This document shows positions 37,023 to 46,306 of a DNA stretch of 64,000 nt, in pieces; position 1 is the stretch's first letter, and every line of letters begins with the position of its first letter. The notes beneath the pieces were generated by a model. The model worked only from the letters and a program-made list of their open reading frames with translations. It was not told where the DNA came from and searched no databases. Origin of the DNA: Bacillus sp. ISL-51 (lineage in GTDB: Bacteria; Bacillota; Bacilli; Bacillales; Bacillaceae). A program made the position numbers and the translations under genes. The stretch covers positions 1 through 64,000 of the forward strand of contig NZ_JAGGQB010000013.1 in NCBI RefSeq assembly GCF_018613535.1, written 5' to 3'.

Positions 37023-37169
37023 GAATTCCCCTCCTTAACCGTTATGGTCGTTTTACATGTGTATTCCGGCTTGGGCTGGTTTATGAAACAAGTCCGCCGA
37101 AAAGATTTATTTTTATCTTATGCCGATTTGCTCCGTCAATTGACAAACAATTGCGAAAAACAAACAAAG

Positions 37170-37193
37170 AACCCGTCCTTTTGGGACGGGTTT
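37170..37193. terminator. Terminator between prkA and yhbH
   Basis: AACCCGTCC / GGACGGGTT stem with a 5-base loop and T-rich 3' side on the minus strand; it separates the two genes into distinct transcription units or attenuates yhbH. Confidence 0.8.
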
Positions 37194-37210
37194 CTGATGA
37201 AGCTCATGCA

Positions 37211-39106
37211 TCAGCGGTTCAGCAGGCTGCCGACATACTTCAGCAACTCATTTGCGCTTGTTGAATTATAGCCGTGTTCATCTATTAAACGGGCCACAAC
37301 TTCATTGACCTTTTTGAGCTGCTGCTCATCCGGCGTCTTGGTTGAGGTCGTAATTTTCACAACATCTTTTAAATCGGCAAACAGCTTTTTCTGAATCGCT
37401 TCACGCAGCCTTTCGTGTGAATTATAGTCGAAACGTTTTCCTTTTCTCGCGTAAGCGGAAATGCGGATTAAAATTTCTTCGCGGAACGCTTTTTTCGCGT
37501 TTTCTGAAATGCCGATCTGCTCTTCGATGGATCTCATCAGCTTTTCATCAGGATTCATTTCTTCTCCCGTCAGCGGATCCCGAAGCTTATTTTTGTTACA
37601 GTATGCTTCGACATTATCTAAATAATTGTCCATCAGCGTTTTTGCAGATTCTTCATATGAGTAGACGAATGCCTTTTGCACTTCTTTTTTGGCGATGTCA
37701 TCGTACTCTTTGCGGGCCGCAGAAATAAAATTCAAATAACGCTCTTTATCTTCGTTTGAGATAGAAGGATGCTGGTCGAGCCCTTCTTTCAAAGAACGGA
37801 GCACGTCGAGCGAATTGATGGACTCCATATTTTTTCTGATAATAGTTGAAGAAATGCGGTTAATGACGTAACGCGGGTCAATTCCGCTCATTCCTTCATC
37901 ATGATATTCCTTCTTCATATCTTCAAGGTCTACGGAGTTGTATCCTTCAACGCTTTCTCCGTCATACAGCCTCATTTTTTTGACCAAATCGATATCAGAC
38001 CGTTTCGGTTCCTTCAGACGGCTTAAAATCGAAAACATCGCAGCCACCTTTAATGTATGAGGGGCAATGTGAACGTCAGACACATCGCTTTCCGAAATCA
38101 TTTTTTCATAAATCCGCTCTTCCTCAGACACCTTTAAGTTATATGGGACGGGCATGACGATGATTCTGGAGTGAAGGGCTTCGTTTTTCTTGTTTGAAAT
38201 AAACGATCGGTACTCCGTTTCGTTTGTATGAGCGACAATCAGTTCGTCGGCTGAGATCAGCGCGAAACGACCAGCTTTAAAATTTCCTTCCTGCGTGAGC
38301 GACAGCAGGTGCCACAGGAATTTCTCATCACATTTCAGCATCTCTTGAAACTCCATCATCCCGCGATTCGCTTTATTTAATTCGCCGTCAAACCGATAGG
38401 CGCGCGGGTCTGATTCCGATCCGTATTCAGCAATTGTTGAGAAATCAATGCTTCCCGTTAAATCGGCGATATCTTGAGATTTCGGGTCGGATGGGCTGAA
38501 GGTTCCGATTCCGGTCCGCTTATCCTCTGAGAAGAAAATACGTTCAACCTTTACATCCTCAATTCTGCCGCCGTACTCTTCTTCAAGCCGCATGACATTG
38601 AGCGGAGAAAGGCTGCCCTCGATTCTGATCCCGTATTCTCTATAGAAGTCGTCGCGCAGATGGTGGGGGATGAGATGGAGAGGGTCTTCGTGCATCGGGC
38701 AGCCTTTAATGGCATAAACAGCGCCGTTGTCAGTCAGGGAATAGGCTTCAAGCCCTTTTTTCAGCATGGTGACAAGCGTTGATTTCCCGCCGCTGACAGG
38801 TCCCATTAACAGCAAAATCCGTTTTCTTACGTCAAGCCGCTTGGCAGCCGGATGAAAATATTCTTCTACGAGCCGTTCCAGCGATTCCTCGAGCCCGAAC
38901 AGCTCCCGTGAGAAAAAGCTGTATGTTTTTTTACCGTCAGCCTCCTCAATTCCGCTGTCTTTTATCATATTAAATACGCGAGAATGAGCAGACTGCGCGA
39001 CCAATGGATTTTCTTTTATGATCTCCAAATAATCAGCGAACGTCCCTTCCCATTTGAGACGCTGCTCTTCCTCTCTGTACTTTTCAATTTTCTTTAATAT
39101 ATCCAT
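37211..39106 (-). CDS. prkA: PrkA, AAA+ serine kinase/protease-like protein
   Basis: 631 residues from the ATG at 39106, which follows GAGGAGG by 7 bases; the frame extends 6 codons upstream through the ribosome site, so that longer start is unlikely. An AAA+ domain with Walker A GPVSGGKST (about 107-115) and the YeaG/PrkA N-terminal layout is followed by the PrkA C-terminal kinase-like domain. The B. subtilis protein has 631 residues, has been described as a kinase and more recently as an ATP-dependent Lon-like protease, and helps sporulation via Hpr/SigK control. It is adjacent to yhbH as usual. Confidence 0.95.
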   Translation of the reverse strand: MDILKKIEKYREEEQRLKWEGTFADYLEIIKENPLVAQSAHSRVFNMIKDSGIEEADGKKTYSFFSRELFGLEESLERLVEEYFHPAAKRLDVRKRILLLMGPVSGGKSTLVTMLKKGLEAYSLTDNGAVYAIKGCPMHEDPLHLIPHHLRDDFYREYGIRIEGSLSPLNVMRLEEEYGGRIEDVKVERIFFSEDKRTGIGTFSPSDPKSQDIADLTGSIDFSTIAEYGSESDPRAYRFDGELNKANRGMMEFQEMLKCDEKFLWHLLSLTQEGNFKAGRFALISADELIVAHTNETEYRSFISNKKNEALHSRIIVMPVPYNLKVSEEERIYEKMISESDVSDVHIAPHTLKVAAMFSILSRLKEPKRSDIDLVKKMRLYDGESVEGYNSVDLEDMKKEYHDEGMSGIDPRYVINRISSTIIRKNMESINSLDVLRSLKEGLDQHPSISNEDKERYLNFISAARKEYDDIAKKEVQKAFVYSYEESAKTLMDNYLDNVEAYCNKNKLRDPLTGEEMNPDEKLMRSIEEQIGISENAKKAFREEILIRISAYARKGKRFDYNSHERLREAIQKKLFADLKDVVKITTSTKTPDEQQLKKVNEVVARLIDEHGYNSTSANELLKYVGSLLNR

Positions 39107-39313
39107 AAGAACCTCCTCTATCATCGTTAATGCGCTATAAATAAGGTACTTTGATACAATCTATGCGGCGATGTGATGACACATGCTTTTCGTTTCTTAA
39201 AAATAAAGAGGTTTCAGCGGTCATTGACAAGGTTCGGCCGCACCGTTCATAATAAAGGAAATACAGTTTCATCCAGACTCGGACATCAAATGGAAAAACA
39301 AAGAGGAGGAGAA

Positions 39314-39415
39314 ATGATGAAAACGATCATCATGCTGGGGGTCATTCTCACTTTTTTAGTATCCATTTTTACGGCGGGCTATGATAGCAAACCCGGGAAA
39401 GAGAATAACGTCTGA
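39314..39415 (+). CDS. Possible 33-residue membrane micropeptide
   Basis: ATG at 39314 follows GAGGAGGAG by 3-8 bases (a second ATG follows at 39317). The product opens with MMKTIIMLGVILTFLVSIFT, a single hydrophobic helix, and ends in a short charged tail (DSKPGKENNV). A clean terminator begins at the stop codon. The ribosome site, hydrophobic helix and terminator together argue for a real gene. Divergent from prkA. Function unknown. Confidence 0.6.
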   Translation: MMKTIIMLGVILTFLVSIFTAGYDSKPGKENNV

Positions 39416-39443
39416 AAGGGTGCTCTGACACAGAGCACCCTTT
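39415..39443. terminator. Terminator between the micropeptide gene and yhbF
   Basis: Perfect 13-bp stem AAAGGGTGCTCTG / CAGAGCACCCTTT with a 3-base loop and T run; it serves the convergent yhbF as well. Confidence 0.88.
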
Positions 39444-39464
39444 TCTTAGCAACATAACAATGTT

Positions 39465-40175
39465 TTATATTTGAATGTGTTCATGAACGCTTGATTGCGC
39501 ATGGCGTTTGCAGCTCGTTTGGTACTCGATTTTACCGATTTTGCAGCCCGGGCCGATTTCCACGTGCTTTCCTCTGACGATTTCGGCATGTGTGTTTTCG
39601 AGATAAATCGTGTCACCTTCAATCAGTTCCGCTGAAAGCGTGCCTTCGTTCCGTTTGAAAAAACCCGTTTTCCGTTTGACGGCAATGGACGTGCCGCCGA
39701 TTTCTTTCACACGGCTTGCGTCATGGCGCAAATTGATTTTAATTTCTCCGGCATTTAACAGCCCCGCTACATCTATGCAGCTGGCGGCATGGAACCGCTC
39801 TGTCTCACAATCGCCTTTGACCGTAAGACTGCCCTTTACGTCACAATGATCACCCGCTGCATAGCCGGAAATCTCAGCGAGCCCTTTCAGCTTCATCTCC
39901 CTGAATCGCAGAGAGCCGCCGATTTTCATCGTACCGAACACGCTGATTGCACCGGCAGACAGATTTCCCTCCACCTCACTTTCTCCGAATATACGAAACC
40001 GATTGACGGCTGCATCTCCAAGGAAACGGCCCGTGCCGAAAATCCGGCAACGTTCGCTTTGGAGCCCTTCACCGACAACGCCTTCGCCTTTAATATTTAC
40101 ATAATGATAGGAACCTCCTGCGGCGTGCCCGGCTCCGTACAATTTTAAATTGCTCTGTTTTTTTGTCGTTTCCAC
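39465..40175 (-). CDS. bacF: Bactofilin BacF (YhbF)
   Basis: 236 residues with a central bactofilin beta-helix: short glycine-rich rungs such as GEGVVGEGL, GRFLGDAAVNRFRIFGESEVEG and GAISVFGTMKIGGSLRF. Bactofilins polymerize without nucleotides. In B. subtilis BacE and BacF (YhbE, YhbF) are needed for flagellar assembly and swimming. It starts 10 bases after the yhbE stop, in one operon with yhbE and yhbD. Confidence 0.88.
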   Translation of the reverse strand: METTKKQSNLKLYGAGHAAGGSYHYVNIKGEGVVGEGLQSERCRIFGTGRFLGDAAVNRFRIFGESEVEGNLSAGAISVFGTMKIGGSLRFREMKLKGLAEISGYAAGDHCDVKGSLTVKGDCETERFHAASCIDVAGLLNAGEIKINLRHDASRVKEIGGTSIAVKRKTGFFKRNEGTLSAELIEGDTIYLENTHAEIVRGKHVEIGPGCKIGKIEYQTSCKRHAQSSVHEHIQI

Positions 40176-40185
40176 CGTAATCCTC

Positions 40186-40899
40186 CTATATCTTCACGCT
40201 TTTCTTTACTGAAGCGGACGGGTCACACGTAAATTCGCCGCTGTATTCCACCGTCTCAATTTGACAATCAGCACCGATTCGCACCGTATTTCCGCGAACT
40301 GTTTTTGCTTTCGTATCCCTCAGTTCAATGATGTCTCCCTCAATTAAATCGGCAGTCAATACCGGGGCGGGCATCAGTTTCATCCGCGTGAGCACTCCTT
40401 TTCGGCTCGTCACCTGCAAATGGCGGCAGCCGATTTCTCTCACATGGCTCTCTCCGGCTGTCAGTTTGATCTTGACCTGATCGGCATTCAGCAGACCGCC
40501 GATTTTGCATTTTCCTTCTGACCGGAATATCTCTGTCTCACAATCGCTTTCAATAGCCGCTTTGCCGGATATGAAAATATCATCGGCTTTTACAATACCG
40601 CCGAAGGACGAAAACCCGGCGATGTTCAGCCGTTCAGTGCTGACATCTCCTTGAATAACGCCCGTTCCGTTTATACGGATGGATTCAGCTTCAACGCCGC
40701 CGTGAATTTTCCCCGATCCGCTGATGGTAATGGTTTTAGCCCTTACATCGCCGACTGCTTTTCCGCTGCCGTTAAACGAAAGAGTCTCACACTCCAAATC
40801 GCCGGACACCGTGCCGCTGCCATTTATCTCAACCGTTTGAAAGGAGCCGCCTTTTGAGCTTCCTGAACCGTTAATGACTAATTTATCCGTTACTTCCAT
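40186..40899 (-). CDS. bacE: Bactofilin BacE (YhbE)
   Basis: 237 residues. Regular six-residue rungs ([50 protein letters not shown]) form the bactofilin right-handed beta-helix in the N-terminal ~110 residues, followed by a second beta region shared with BacF. It overlaps the end of yhbD by 10 bases, so translation is coupled. The two bactofilins are paralogues. Confidence 0.9.
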   Translation of the reverse strand: MEVTDKLVINGSGSSKGGSFQTVEINGSGTVSGDLECETLSFNGSGKAVGDVRAKTITISGSGKIHGGVEAESIRINGTGVIQGDVSTERLNIAGFSSFGGIVKADDIFISGKAAIESDCETEIFRSEGKCKIGGLLNADQVKIKLTAGESHVREIGCRHLQVTSRKGVLTRMKLMPAPVLTADLIEGDIIELRDTKAKTVRGNTVRIGADCQIETVEYSGEFTCDPSASVKKSVKI

Positions 40900-41534
40900 T
40901 GATGGTCCTCCTGCATAAACTTCGTTTTTAATTCTTCTGATGCCGCCGCAAGCGCCACCCGTTCGACCACTTTGACAGACCGTTCAAAGAGAATGTGTTC
41001 TGTGTCTGCGATAAAACATGTGGCGACGCCGAGCTTTCGCAAAATGACCAGCTCTGTATGCCCCTTCATCTCCGAAGCATCGTATCTTTTCAGCACATCC
41101 GCCGCCATTTTTCCTTCATCAAGGCTGATATCGCCCGACTGCAAAAGCCCTTCAATCACATATAAAGACAGCAGGTCACGGGATGTGAATGCCGCGCCGG
41201 CTTCACTTTTCCCAGATTCATAGACATGGAGCGCAGCCTTTGAAATCAGTCCTTTTTGAAGCAGCTCTTCCGCCGTCATGCTGACATCCGCCATTTTAGG
41301 AGACAGCATATCCCTCATTTCATCCAGGGACAGATTTTCCTTCATCTTTTGTATTTTGGAGATTCGCTTTAAAATATCATCTCTCGGAAAAAACGTTTCT
41401 TGCCCGGTAAATGTTGATTTTCGGATAAACCATTCTTCAGGAATTAAATTTTTCCGTTTCCAGCGATACAGCTGTCCGTACGAGATTGATGTTTCTTCAA
41501 GCAGTTCTTTTTTAGATATTAATTGTTCTTCCAT
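40890..41534 (-). CDS. yhbD: YhbD, HTH-domain protein upstream of the bactofilins
   Basis: 214 residues from the ATG at 41534, behind GAAGGAG; the frame is open 13 codons further upstream without a ribosome site. The N-terminal MerR-like helix-turn-helix ([20 protein letters not shown], about 5-25) is followed by a wing-like [19 protein letters not shown] and an alpha-helical C-terminal domain (DUF4004-type). It may regulate the bactofilin operon, of which it is the first gene; this is not shown by the sequence. Confidence 0.88.
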   Translation of the reverse strand: MEEQLISKKELLEETSISYGQLYRWKRKNLIPEEWFIRKSTFTGQETFFPRDDILKRISKIQKMKENLSLDEMRDMLSPKMADVSMTAEELLQKGLISKAALHVYESGKSEAGAAFTSRDLLSLYVIEGLLQSGDISLDEGKMAADVLKRYDASEMKGHTELVILRKLGVATCFIADTEHILFERSVKVVERVALAAASEELKTKFMQEDHQWK

Positions 41535-41683
41535 AAATCCAGCTCCTTCGATGAACACATTGTAACATAACACTGTTACGTTGTTAAGCGGGAATTCATA
41601 AAAAATCTTTTATTGCCTGTTTGATTTCCATCATTTACTATACAGACGTAATGAAGCTTCAGATCATAAGGAGGCGTATCCGC

Positions 41684-42455
41684 ATGACGGTTTTTGCCCT
41701 TTGTACGCTGCTGCTATCGGCCTTCATTCATGCTTCGTGGAACTTTTTATCGAAAAGGCTGACGGCGGCATGCCGTTCATATGGCTGTTTACGGCAATTG
41801 CAGCTGTTGTTTATCTGCCTTTGGCCGTTTGGATCGTGCTCGCGGAAAAGCCTTATTTCGGGTTATGGCAAATTGTTATGATGATCGGAAGCACCCTCGC
41901 CCATTTCACCTTTTTTATTCTTTTGCAAAAGGGTTACAAAAAGGGTGATTTGTCCCTCGTATACCCCGTCGCAAGAGGAACAGGGCCATTCCTCACCTGT
42001 ATTCTGGCGATTGTTCTTTTTCATGAGAAACCGTCTGTCTGGACGATTGCAGGCACTTGTTTCATCGTGCTCAGTGTGTTGTTTTTTACCTGCGGATTAA
42101 AGAAACTGACATCATCTGAATCTCTCATTCCCATTCTTTACGGTCTGGCAACGGGTGTCATGATCGCCGGCTATACGCTGTTAGATAAGGGCGCCGTCAG
42201 CACATGGTTCGTGCCTCCGCTGCTGCTGGATTTCTGCAATACGATCGGCCGGCTCATCATCTTGACCCCTTTTGCGATAAAAAATTGGAGCGACATACAG
42301 TACGAGTGGAAGGCACATAAAAAAGAGGCGGCGGGTGTGGGCGTCTTTAATTCATTGGCTTACATTCTGGCGCTGTCCGTTATGGCTTCCGCACCTGTCG
42401 CCGATTAGGGAAATCAGCATTCTCATCGGCACGATCATGGGTTTGGATAAAAAAA
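41684..42455 (+). pseudogene. Decayed EamA/DMT-type transporter
   Basis: The ATG at 41684 has a good AAGGAGG site. MTVFALCTLLLSAFIHASWN reads normally, then frame is lost at an A run near 41755 (one A short). The following ~200 residues (PFIWLFTAIAAVVYLPLAVW, DLSLVYPVARGTGPF, the EamA motif) are in another frame and end early after MASAPVAD. REISILIGTIMG then appears out of frame, and the last ~45 residues are absent, replaced by the trmL terminator. So at least one indel, one ~10-base deletion and a 3' truncation are present. An intact copy would be a 10-helix metabolite exporter. I do not recall this gene at this place in B. subtilis. Confidence 0.8.
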
Positions 42456-42482
42456 TCCGCCCATTTTCATGAGCGGATTTTT
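42449..42482 (-). terminator. trmL terminator
   Basis: AAAAATCCGC / GCGGATTTTT stem with a ~12-base loop, just after the trmL stop. Confidence 0.8.
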
Positions 42483-42483
42483 C

Positions 42484-42957
42484 TTATATCAAATCTCTGT
42501 AATTTTGCTGGCGCAGCGCCTCATATACGAGAACCGCGGCTGTGTTAGACAGGTTTAATGATCTCACATGCTCCGTCATCGGAAGACGCAGGCAGCGGTC
42601 CATATTGTTTTCAATCAATTCTTTCGGCAATCCGCTTGTTTCTCTACCGAATACGAAGAAAAAGTCCTCCTCCGTATTTGTGTAATCAAACGACGTGTGC
42701 GGTTTTTGACCGAATTTTGTGATGAAGAAAAACTGTCCTTTTTTGTAAGCCTCAAATAATTCCTCCAATGAATCATGATAAACGACGTTGACGAACTCCC
42801 AATAATCGAGTCCGGCGCGCTTCAGCATTTTATCATCGGTTGAAAATCCGAGCGGGCGGATCAAATGAAGCGTTGTATCTGTTGCCGCACAAGTCCGTGC
42901 GATATTTCCCGTATTGGCCGGGATTTCGGGTTGATATAAAACGACATGTAATGCCAC
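42484..42957 (-). CDS. trmL: tRNA (cytidine/uridine-34-2'-O)-methyltransferase TrmL (CspR)
   Basis: 157 residues from the GTG at 42957, preceded by AGAGGTGA; an alternative GTG 3 codons earlier overlaps the ribosome site. SPOUT-class knot protein with motifs NTGNIARTCAATDTTLHLIRP, FVFGRETSGLP and LNLSNTAAVLVYEALRQ. It methylates the ribose of the wobble base in tRNA-Leu. Almost identical to B. subtilis CspR/TrmL as I remember it. Confidence 0.95.
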   Translation of the reverse strand: MALHVVLYQPEIPANTGNIARTCAATDTTLHLIRPLGFSTDDKMLKRAGLDYWEFVNVVYHDSLEELFEAYKKGQFFFITKFGQKPHTSFDYTNTEEDFFFVFGRETSGLPKELIENNMDRCLRLPMTEHVRSLNLSNTAAVLVYEALRQQNYRDLI

Positions 42958-43002
42958 GATGTTCACCTCTGTTTTTTATTCCGCCCACCATTATATCATT
43001 AA

Positions 43003-43914
43003 TTACTCTTTTGTCGTATCATCCGTAATATGAAAAAACGCATATCTGATGGAAGGGGTATAAGCCGTTGAATCCTCATATGACCAATATCTCATCCTGC
43101 TGTCATATGATTGGGCGTTGACAAGCGGCATGTTGCTTTTATCTTTCGCGACGACAATCGTCGTGTGATTAAAGCGGCCGTCCCCTTCAAAATCATAACA
43201 AATGACATCTCCCGGCATCAGCTCTTCAGCGCTTGATACCTGCACGGCACGGAGTCCGGCTTTAGACTGAGCCAAATACCTCTTCATGGAATGTGCGACC
43301 GTCCAGCTGTAGCTCCATGAGCTTTCCTTCATCCACCAGCCTGATCCTCTGTTCGGATGGCCCCGCATCGGTGCTTTTCCCGCGTGAAGGCATTGCGAAA
43401 TAAAGTTCGTGCAATTGTCGCTGAAATTTTTATAGCTTGGATTGCGTTTATTCCAGAATTTTTCCGCGTATTGCACAGCAGCCAAGCGGTCGTATTGAAA
43501 CGCTCGGCCGAAATCCTCACGTTCACTTCTCACATATTCAATCACACTGTTGCCGTCAGAGAATCCGGCCGGTTTTTGCTTTACCTCCTGATCCTTGATC
43601 AGCATTTGATCATAGAGAAAAGCGGTTCGTTCCTCAATCTGTTCTTCTAAATAAAGGTCTCCGTCCAGCTCCTTGCACAAGTATTCAAAGTGTATCGTAT
43701 ACATCACGCATAACGTTCCGTCATCTTCCAGTTTGCTGTATACAATCACCGCTTTCGCCTTCGCTTTGACGATTTCAACCTTCCGTTTTTCAAACAGCTC
43801 TTTTTTCCGCGTCATAACGTCAAGATCGCCGGCCTGCCCTTCCTGCCTCAAGTCGGTTCCGTTTACCAAATAATGAAGCCGGGCCTCCGCCAATCCTTCT
43901 ATAATGTGCTTCAA
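43003..43914 (-). CDS. yhbB: YhbB, amidase_6-type putative cell-wall amidase
   Basis: About 303 residues from the TTG at 43914, which follows a GGTGGGTGA site; the frame extends to 43953, but that GTG lies inside a terminator stem. The N-terminal ~150 residues are alpha/beta without a clear family, and no signal peptide is seen. The C-terminal domain is amidase_6 with the catalytic Cys in FSDNCTNFISQCLHAG, followed by LMPGDVICYDFEGDGRFNHT carrying the His. Members cut peptide bonds in peptidoglycan-like substrates. Expressed in sporulation in B. subtilis; the exact substrate is unknown. Confidence 0.85.
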   Translation of the reverse strand: MKHIIEGLAEARLHYLVNGTDLRQEGQAGDLDVMTRKKELFEKRKVEIVKAKAKAVIVYSKLEDDGTLCVMYTIHFEYLCKELDGDLYLEEQIEERTAFLYDQMLIKDQEVKQKPAGFSDGNSVIEYVRSEREDFGRAFQYDRLAAVQYAEKFWNKRNPSYKNFSDNCTNFISQCLHAGKAPMRGHPNRGSGWWMKESSWSYSWTVAHSMKRYLAQSKAGLRAVQVSSAEELMPGDVICYDFEGDGRFNHTTIVVAKDKSNMPLVNAQSYDSRMRYWSYEDSTAYTPSIRYAFFHITDDTTKE

Positions 43915-43947
43915 GCGCTTCACCCACCATACATTTTTATAGAGAAA

Positions 43948-43977
43948 AAACACTTGAAATGACTCAAGTGTTTTTTA
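43948..43977. terminator. Terminator between queG and yhbB
   Basis: AAACACTTGA / TCAAGTGTTT stem with a ~6-base loop and a T6 run on the plus strand, A-rich on the other side. Confidence 0.8.
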
Positions 43978-43997
43978 CCATCTTCTCTATACATATG

Positions 43998-45158
43998 TCA
44001 GGACAGGCTCGGTTTAGTCTTATCAGAAACGGATAACAGCTCTAATCCCTTTTCGATTTCCTGTTTCGCTTCTTCGTCCTGTTCCTTGTGAAGCGCTTTT
44101 TCTAATTCCTCCGCATATGCCTGGCCACCGATCTTTCCGACAGCCCAGGCGGCCGTTCCCCTGATGACGGGACGCGGGTCCTGGTGCATCAGCGCCGTCA
44201 GCTCCGAGAGAGCCGAGGTATCTTTGAAATGAGCCAAGGCTAAAATCGCATTGCGCTGAATCGGTTTTTTGCCGCGCCACGAGCCGGACACATGTCCGAA
44301 TTTTTCTTTAAACTCGCGATTGCTGATCGTCAGAAGCGGCTTTAACAGCGGTTTTGCGATTTCCGGGTCAGGCTCCATTTGCGGATGGAGATGAAAGTCT
44401 TTCCCCTTATTGATCGGGCATACCGTCTGGCACGTATCGCAGCCGTACAGGCGGTTGCCGATTTTCGTGCGGAATTCGTCCGGCAAAAATCCTTTTGTCT
44501 GGGTGAGAAACGAAATACAGCGCTGGGCGTTAAGCTGGCCGGGATTGACAAGGGCGCCGGTCGGACAAGCGTCCAAACACTTTGTGCATGAACCGCACAT
44601 ATCTTCTATCGGCACATCCGGCTCAAATGGCAGGTTTGTAATCATTTCCGCCAAATAGACGTACGACCCGTATTCAGGTGTGGTAATCATGCAGTTTTTT
44701 GCGCTGAAGCCTATTCCCGCCCGCTCTGCGACGGCTCTGTCAGATAATTCACCTGTATCAACCATTGACTTCGTGCGGATATCCTCGTGTTTGCTTTGGA
44801 GAAATTTCTCTAGCAAATCAAGCTTTTCCCGCAGCACATCATGATAGTCCTTTCCCCAGGAAGCTCTGCAAAAAATGCCGCGCCGGGCGTCCCTCGTGCT
44901 CCTCGGCGCATCTTTCATTTTAGAAGGATACGCAAGGGCGATGGCGACGATGGATTTCGCTTTCGGCAAAAGCAAGGTCGGCGTGACCCGTTTTTCAATA
45001 TCGGGTTCTTCAAAACCGGACAGATAGCCGAGAGATTCCTGCAGAATCAGCCGATCCCTCAGACTGTCGAACGTATCGGCCGTCGTAAAGCCGATTTTGT
45101 CGACTCCGATGCTTTTGGCGTATTCGATTAATTCCTCTTTCAGTTTATGAATATTCAT
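43998..45158 (-). CDS. queG: Epoxyqueuosine reductase QueG
   Basis: 386 residues from the ATG at 45158 (B. subtilis YhbA/QueG length); a GTG 3 codons earlier lies too close to the GGAGG site. Cobalamin-dependent enzyme that makes queuosine in tRNA from epoxyqueuosine. Two 4Fe-4S clusters are visible: CGSCTKCLDACPTGALV and CDTCQTVCPINKG. The C-terminal ~90 residues contain HEAT-like repeats (AILALAHFKDTSALSELTAL, RGTAAWAVGKIGG) that hold the tRNA. It is upstream of yhbB and separated from it by a terminator. Confidence 0.95.
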   Translation of the reverse strand: MNIHKLKEELIEYAKSIGVDKIGFTTADTFDSLRDRLILQESLGYLSGFEEPDIEKRVTPTLLLPKAKSIVAIALAYPSKMKDAPRSTRDARRGIFCRASWGKDYHDVLREKLDLLEKFLQSKHEDIRTKSMVDTGELSDRAVAERAGIGFSAKNCMITTPEYGSYVYLAEMITNLPFEPDVPIEDMCGSCTKCLDACPTGALVNPGQLNAQRCISFLTQTKGFLPDEFRTKIGNRLYGCDTCQTVCPINKGKDFHLHPQMEPDPEIAKPLLKPLLTISNREFKEKFGHVSGSWRGKKPIQRNAILALAHFKDTSALSELTALMHQDPRPVIRGTAAWAVGKIGGQAYAEELEKALHKEQDEEAKQEIEKGLELLSVSDKTKPSLS

Positions 45159-45242
45159 TTTTTGCACAGCCTCCTTTCTTTGTGATCACGCTCCCGCCCG
45201 GGTATAATAGACTTTTATCATCCCGAAATGGAGTGAACACAG

Positions 45243-45866
45243 TTGAACATCAGTTTAGATCCGCTTATTACTGAACGGGTGCCGGGGATCAAAGCGGCAG
45301 CCGTCATATATGACCAGATTGAAGTCGGGCCTTCTCCGCAAATGCTGAAAGGCAGACTCCGTTTATTTCAGGAATCTCTTTATTTTGATTATGCTGACGG
45401 CGGCATTGAACAACAGCCCTTCGTGAAGGAATGGGCACGTATTTTGAAACAGCTCAGCCCCGCCTTTGAAAGACAAAAAACGCCGATGGAGCATATGCTT
45501 GAAGGCATCTCTCGCGAGCAATTTATCGAAAGCGTGAATTCTGCCCATGATACCATACTTTTTTTCTCGCTGAAATATTCTCTGCCTATCATGGCGTATG
45601 ATGCGCCCGAGCTTAACGAGCAAGTCTCCGTAACACTCGGCGAAAAAGAAAGCGTGCTGACCTTCTCCGGGACAAACGGCGTGTTCGGCGACTTCACCGG
45701 ACACATCAATGCCCGCCCCGTTACATCCGGCACTAAACAAATGATGCAGTTCATCTTTTTTCCGCCTTCCTGTCAAGAAGACGCGGCCTTCGAGCTGTTA
45801 TCATCCTTAACAAAAATGTTTGAACAAATTCACGGAGGCACGCACACCGTTCATTGGCTTCTATAA
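45243..45866 (+). CDS. yhzB: YhzB, B3/B4-domain protein
   Basis: 207 residues, TTG start at 45243 with GGAGTGA upstream. It resembles the B3/B4 domain of phenylalanyl-tRNA synthetase beta chains as a stand-alone protein. Such proteins may bind or edit aminoacyl-tRNA or free amino acids; no catalytic residue can be assigned here. Divergent from queG, as in B. subtilis. Some uncertainty remains about the domain label. Confidence 0.8.
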   Translation: MNISLDPLITERVPGIKAAAVIYDQIEVGPSPQMLKGRLRLFQESLYFDYADGGIEQQPFVKEWARILKQLSPAFERQKTPMEHMLEGISREQFIESVNSAHDTILFFSLKYSLPIMAYDAPELNEQVSVTLGEKESVLTFSGTNGVFGDFTGHINARPVTSGTKQMMQFIFFPPSCQEDAAFELLSSLTKMFEQIHGGTHTVHWLL

Positions 45867-45890
45867 AGAGACACGGCTTACGTGTCTTTT
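45866..45890 (+). terminator. yhzB terminator
   Basis: AAGAGACACG / CGTGTCTTTTT stem beginning at the stop codon, with T5. Confidence 0.75.
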
Positions 45891-45901
45891 TCACATAAAA
45901 A

Positions 45902-45942
45902 AACGCAATACTTCGTTTATCTGAGAAACGAAACACTGCGTT
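45902..45942 (-). terminator. Terminator of the tRNA-Gly gene
   Basis: Stem 45902-45918 with 45926-45942 (a few mismatches), followed on the minus strand by T7. It lies 13 bases beyond the tRNA 3' end. Confidence 0.75.
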
Positions 45943-45955
45943 AATAACGTATGTA

Positions 45956-46029
45956 TGGAGCGGGTGATGAGAATCGAACTCACGACATCAGCTTGGAAGG
46001 CTGAGGTTTTACCACTAAACTACACCCGC
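45956..46029 (-). tRNA. tRNA-Gly (anticodon UCC)
   Basis: 74 nt including an encoded CCA. Acceptor GCGGGTG pairs with CACCCGC. The anticodon loop CTTCCAA gives UCC, and the T-arm has GTTCGATTC. The D-loop contains TAGTGGTAAAA. All arms fold; discriminator base U. Confidence 0.97.
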
Positions 46030-46306
46030 GTCAAGTATTATCTGCGGCAGCACCGCTTTGACTTTTCTAATATTACATGTTTATTTATTTTTCGTCAAGG
46101 GAATGTTAAAAAATTTGTCGAAAAAAATTCTTTTTTTGCCTACATGTTAAATCGAGTTTACATTTTGTTAATAAACCATACAATTTTAGAAAGTACAAAA
46201 CCTGAGGTGCCGTATGATGCTGAAAAATAAAGGAAAAGAGCTGAGAGCCAGATTCGGCTATTCTCAGGAAAACTCCGGTTCTTGATAAACCCGGAGTTTT
46301 TTAGCG
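46030..46306. other. Short AT-rich spacer between tRNA-Gly and rpsN2
   Basis: Holds a possible 23-codon plus-strand frame (46214-46285, MMLKNKGKELRARFGYSQEN...) that ends in a terminator-like stem (46270-46300, ACTCCGG / CCGGAGT plus T6). It may be the remnant of a small gene; the terminator can also end rpsN2 transcription from the other strand. Nothing else supported. Confidence 0.45.

Noticed and set aside
43915-43953. Longer YhbB starting at GTG 43953
   Set aside because: The start would lie inside the stem of the queG/yhbB terminator, with no ribosome site.
46214-46285. A functional senS-like or other small gene
   Set aside because: Only 23 codons with no recognisable similarity; noted as a possible remnant only.
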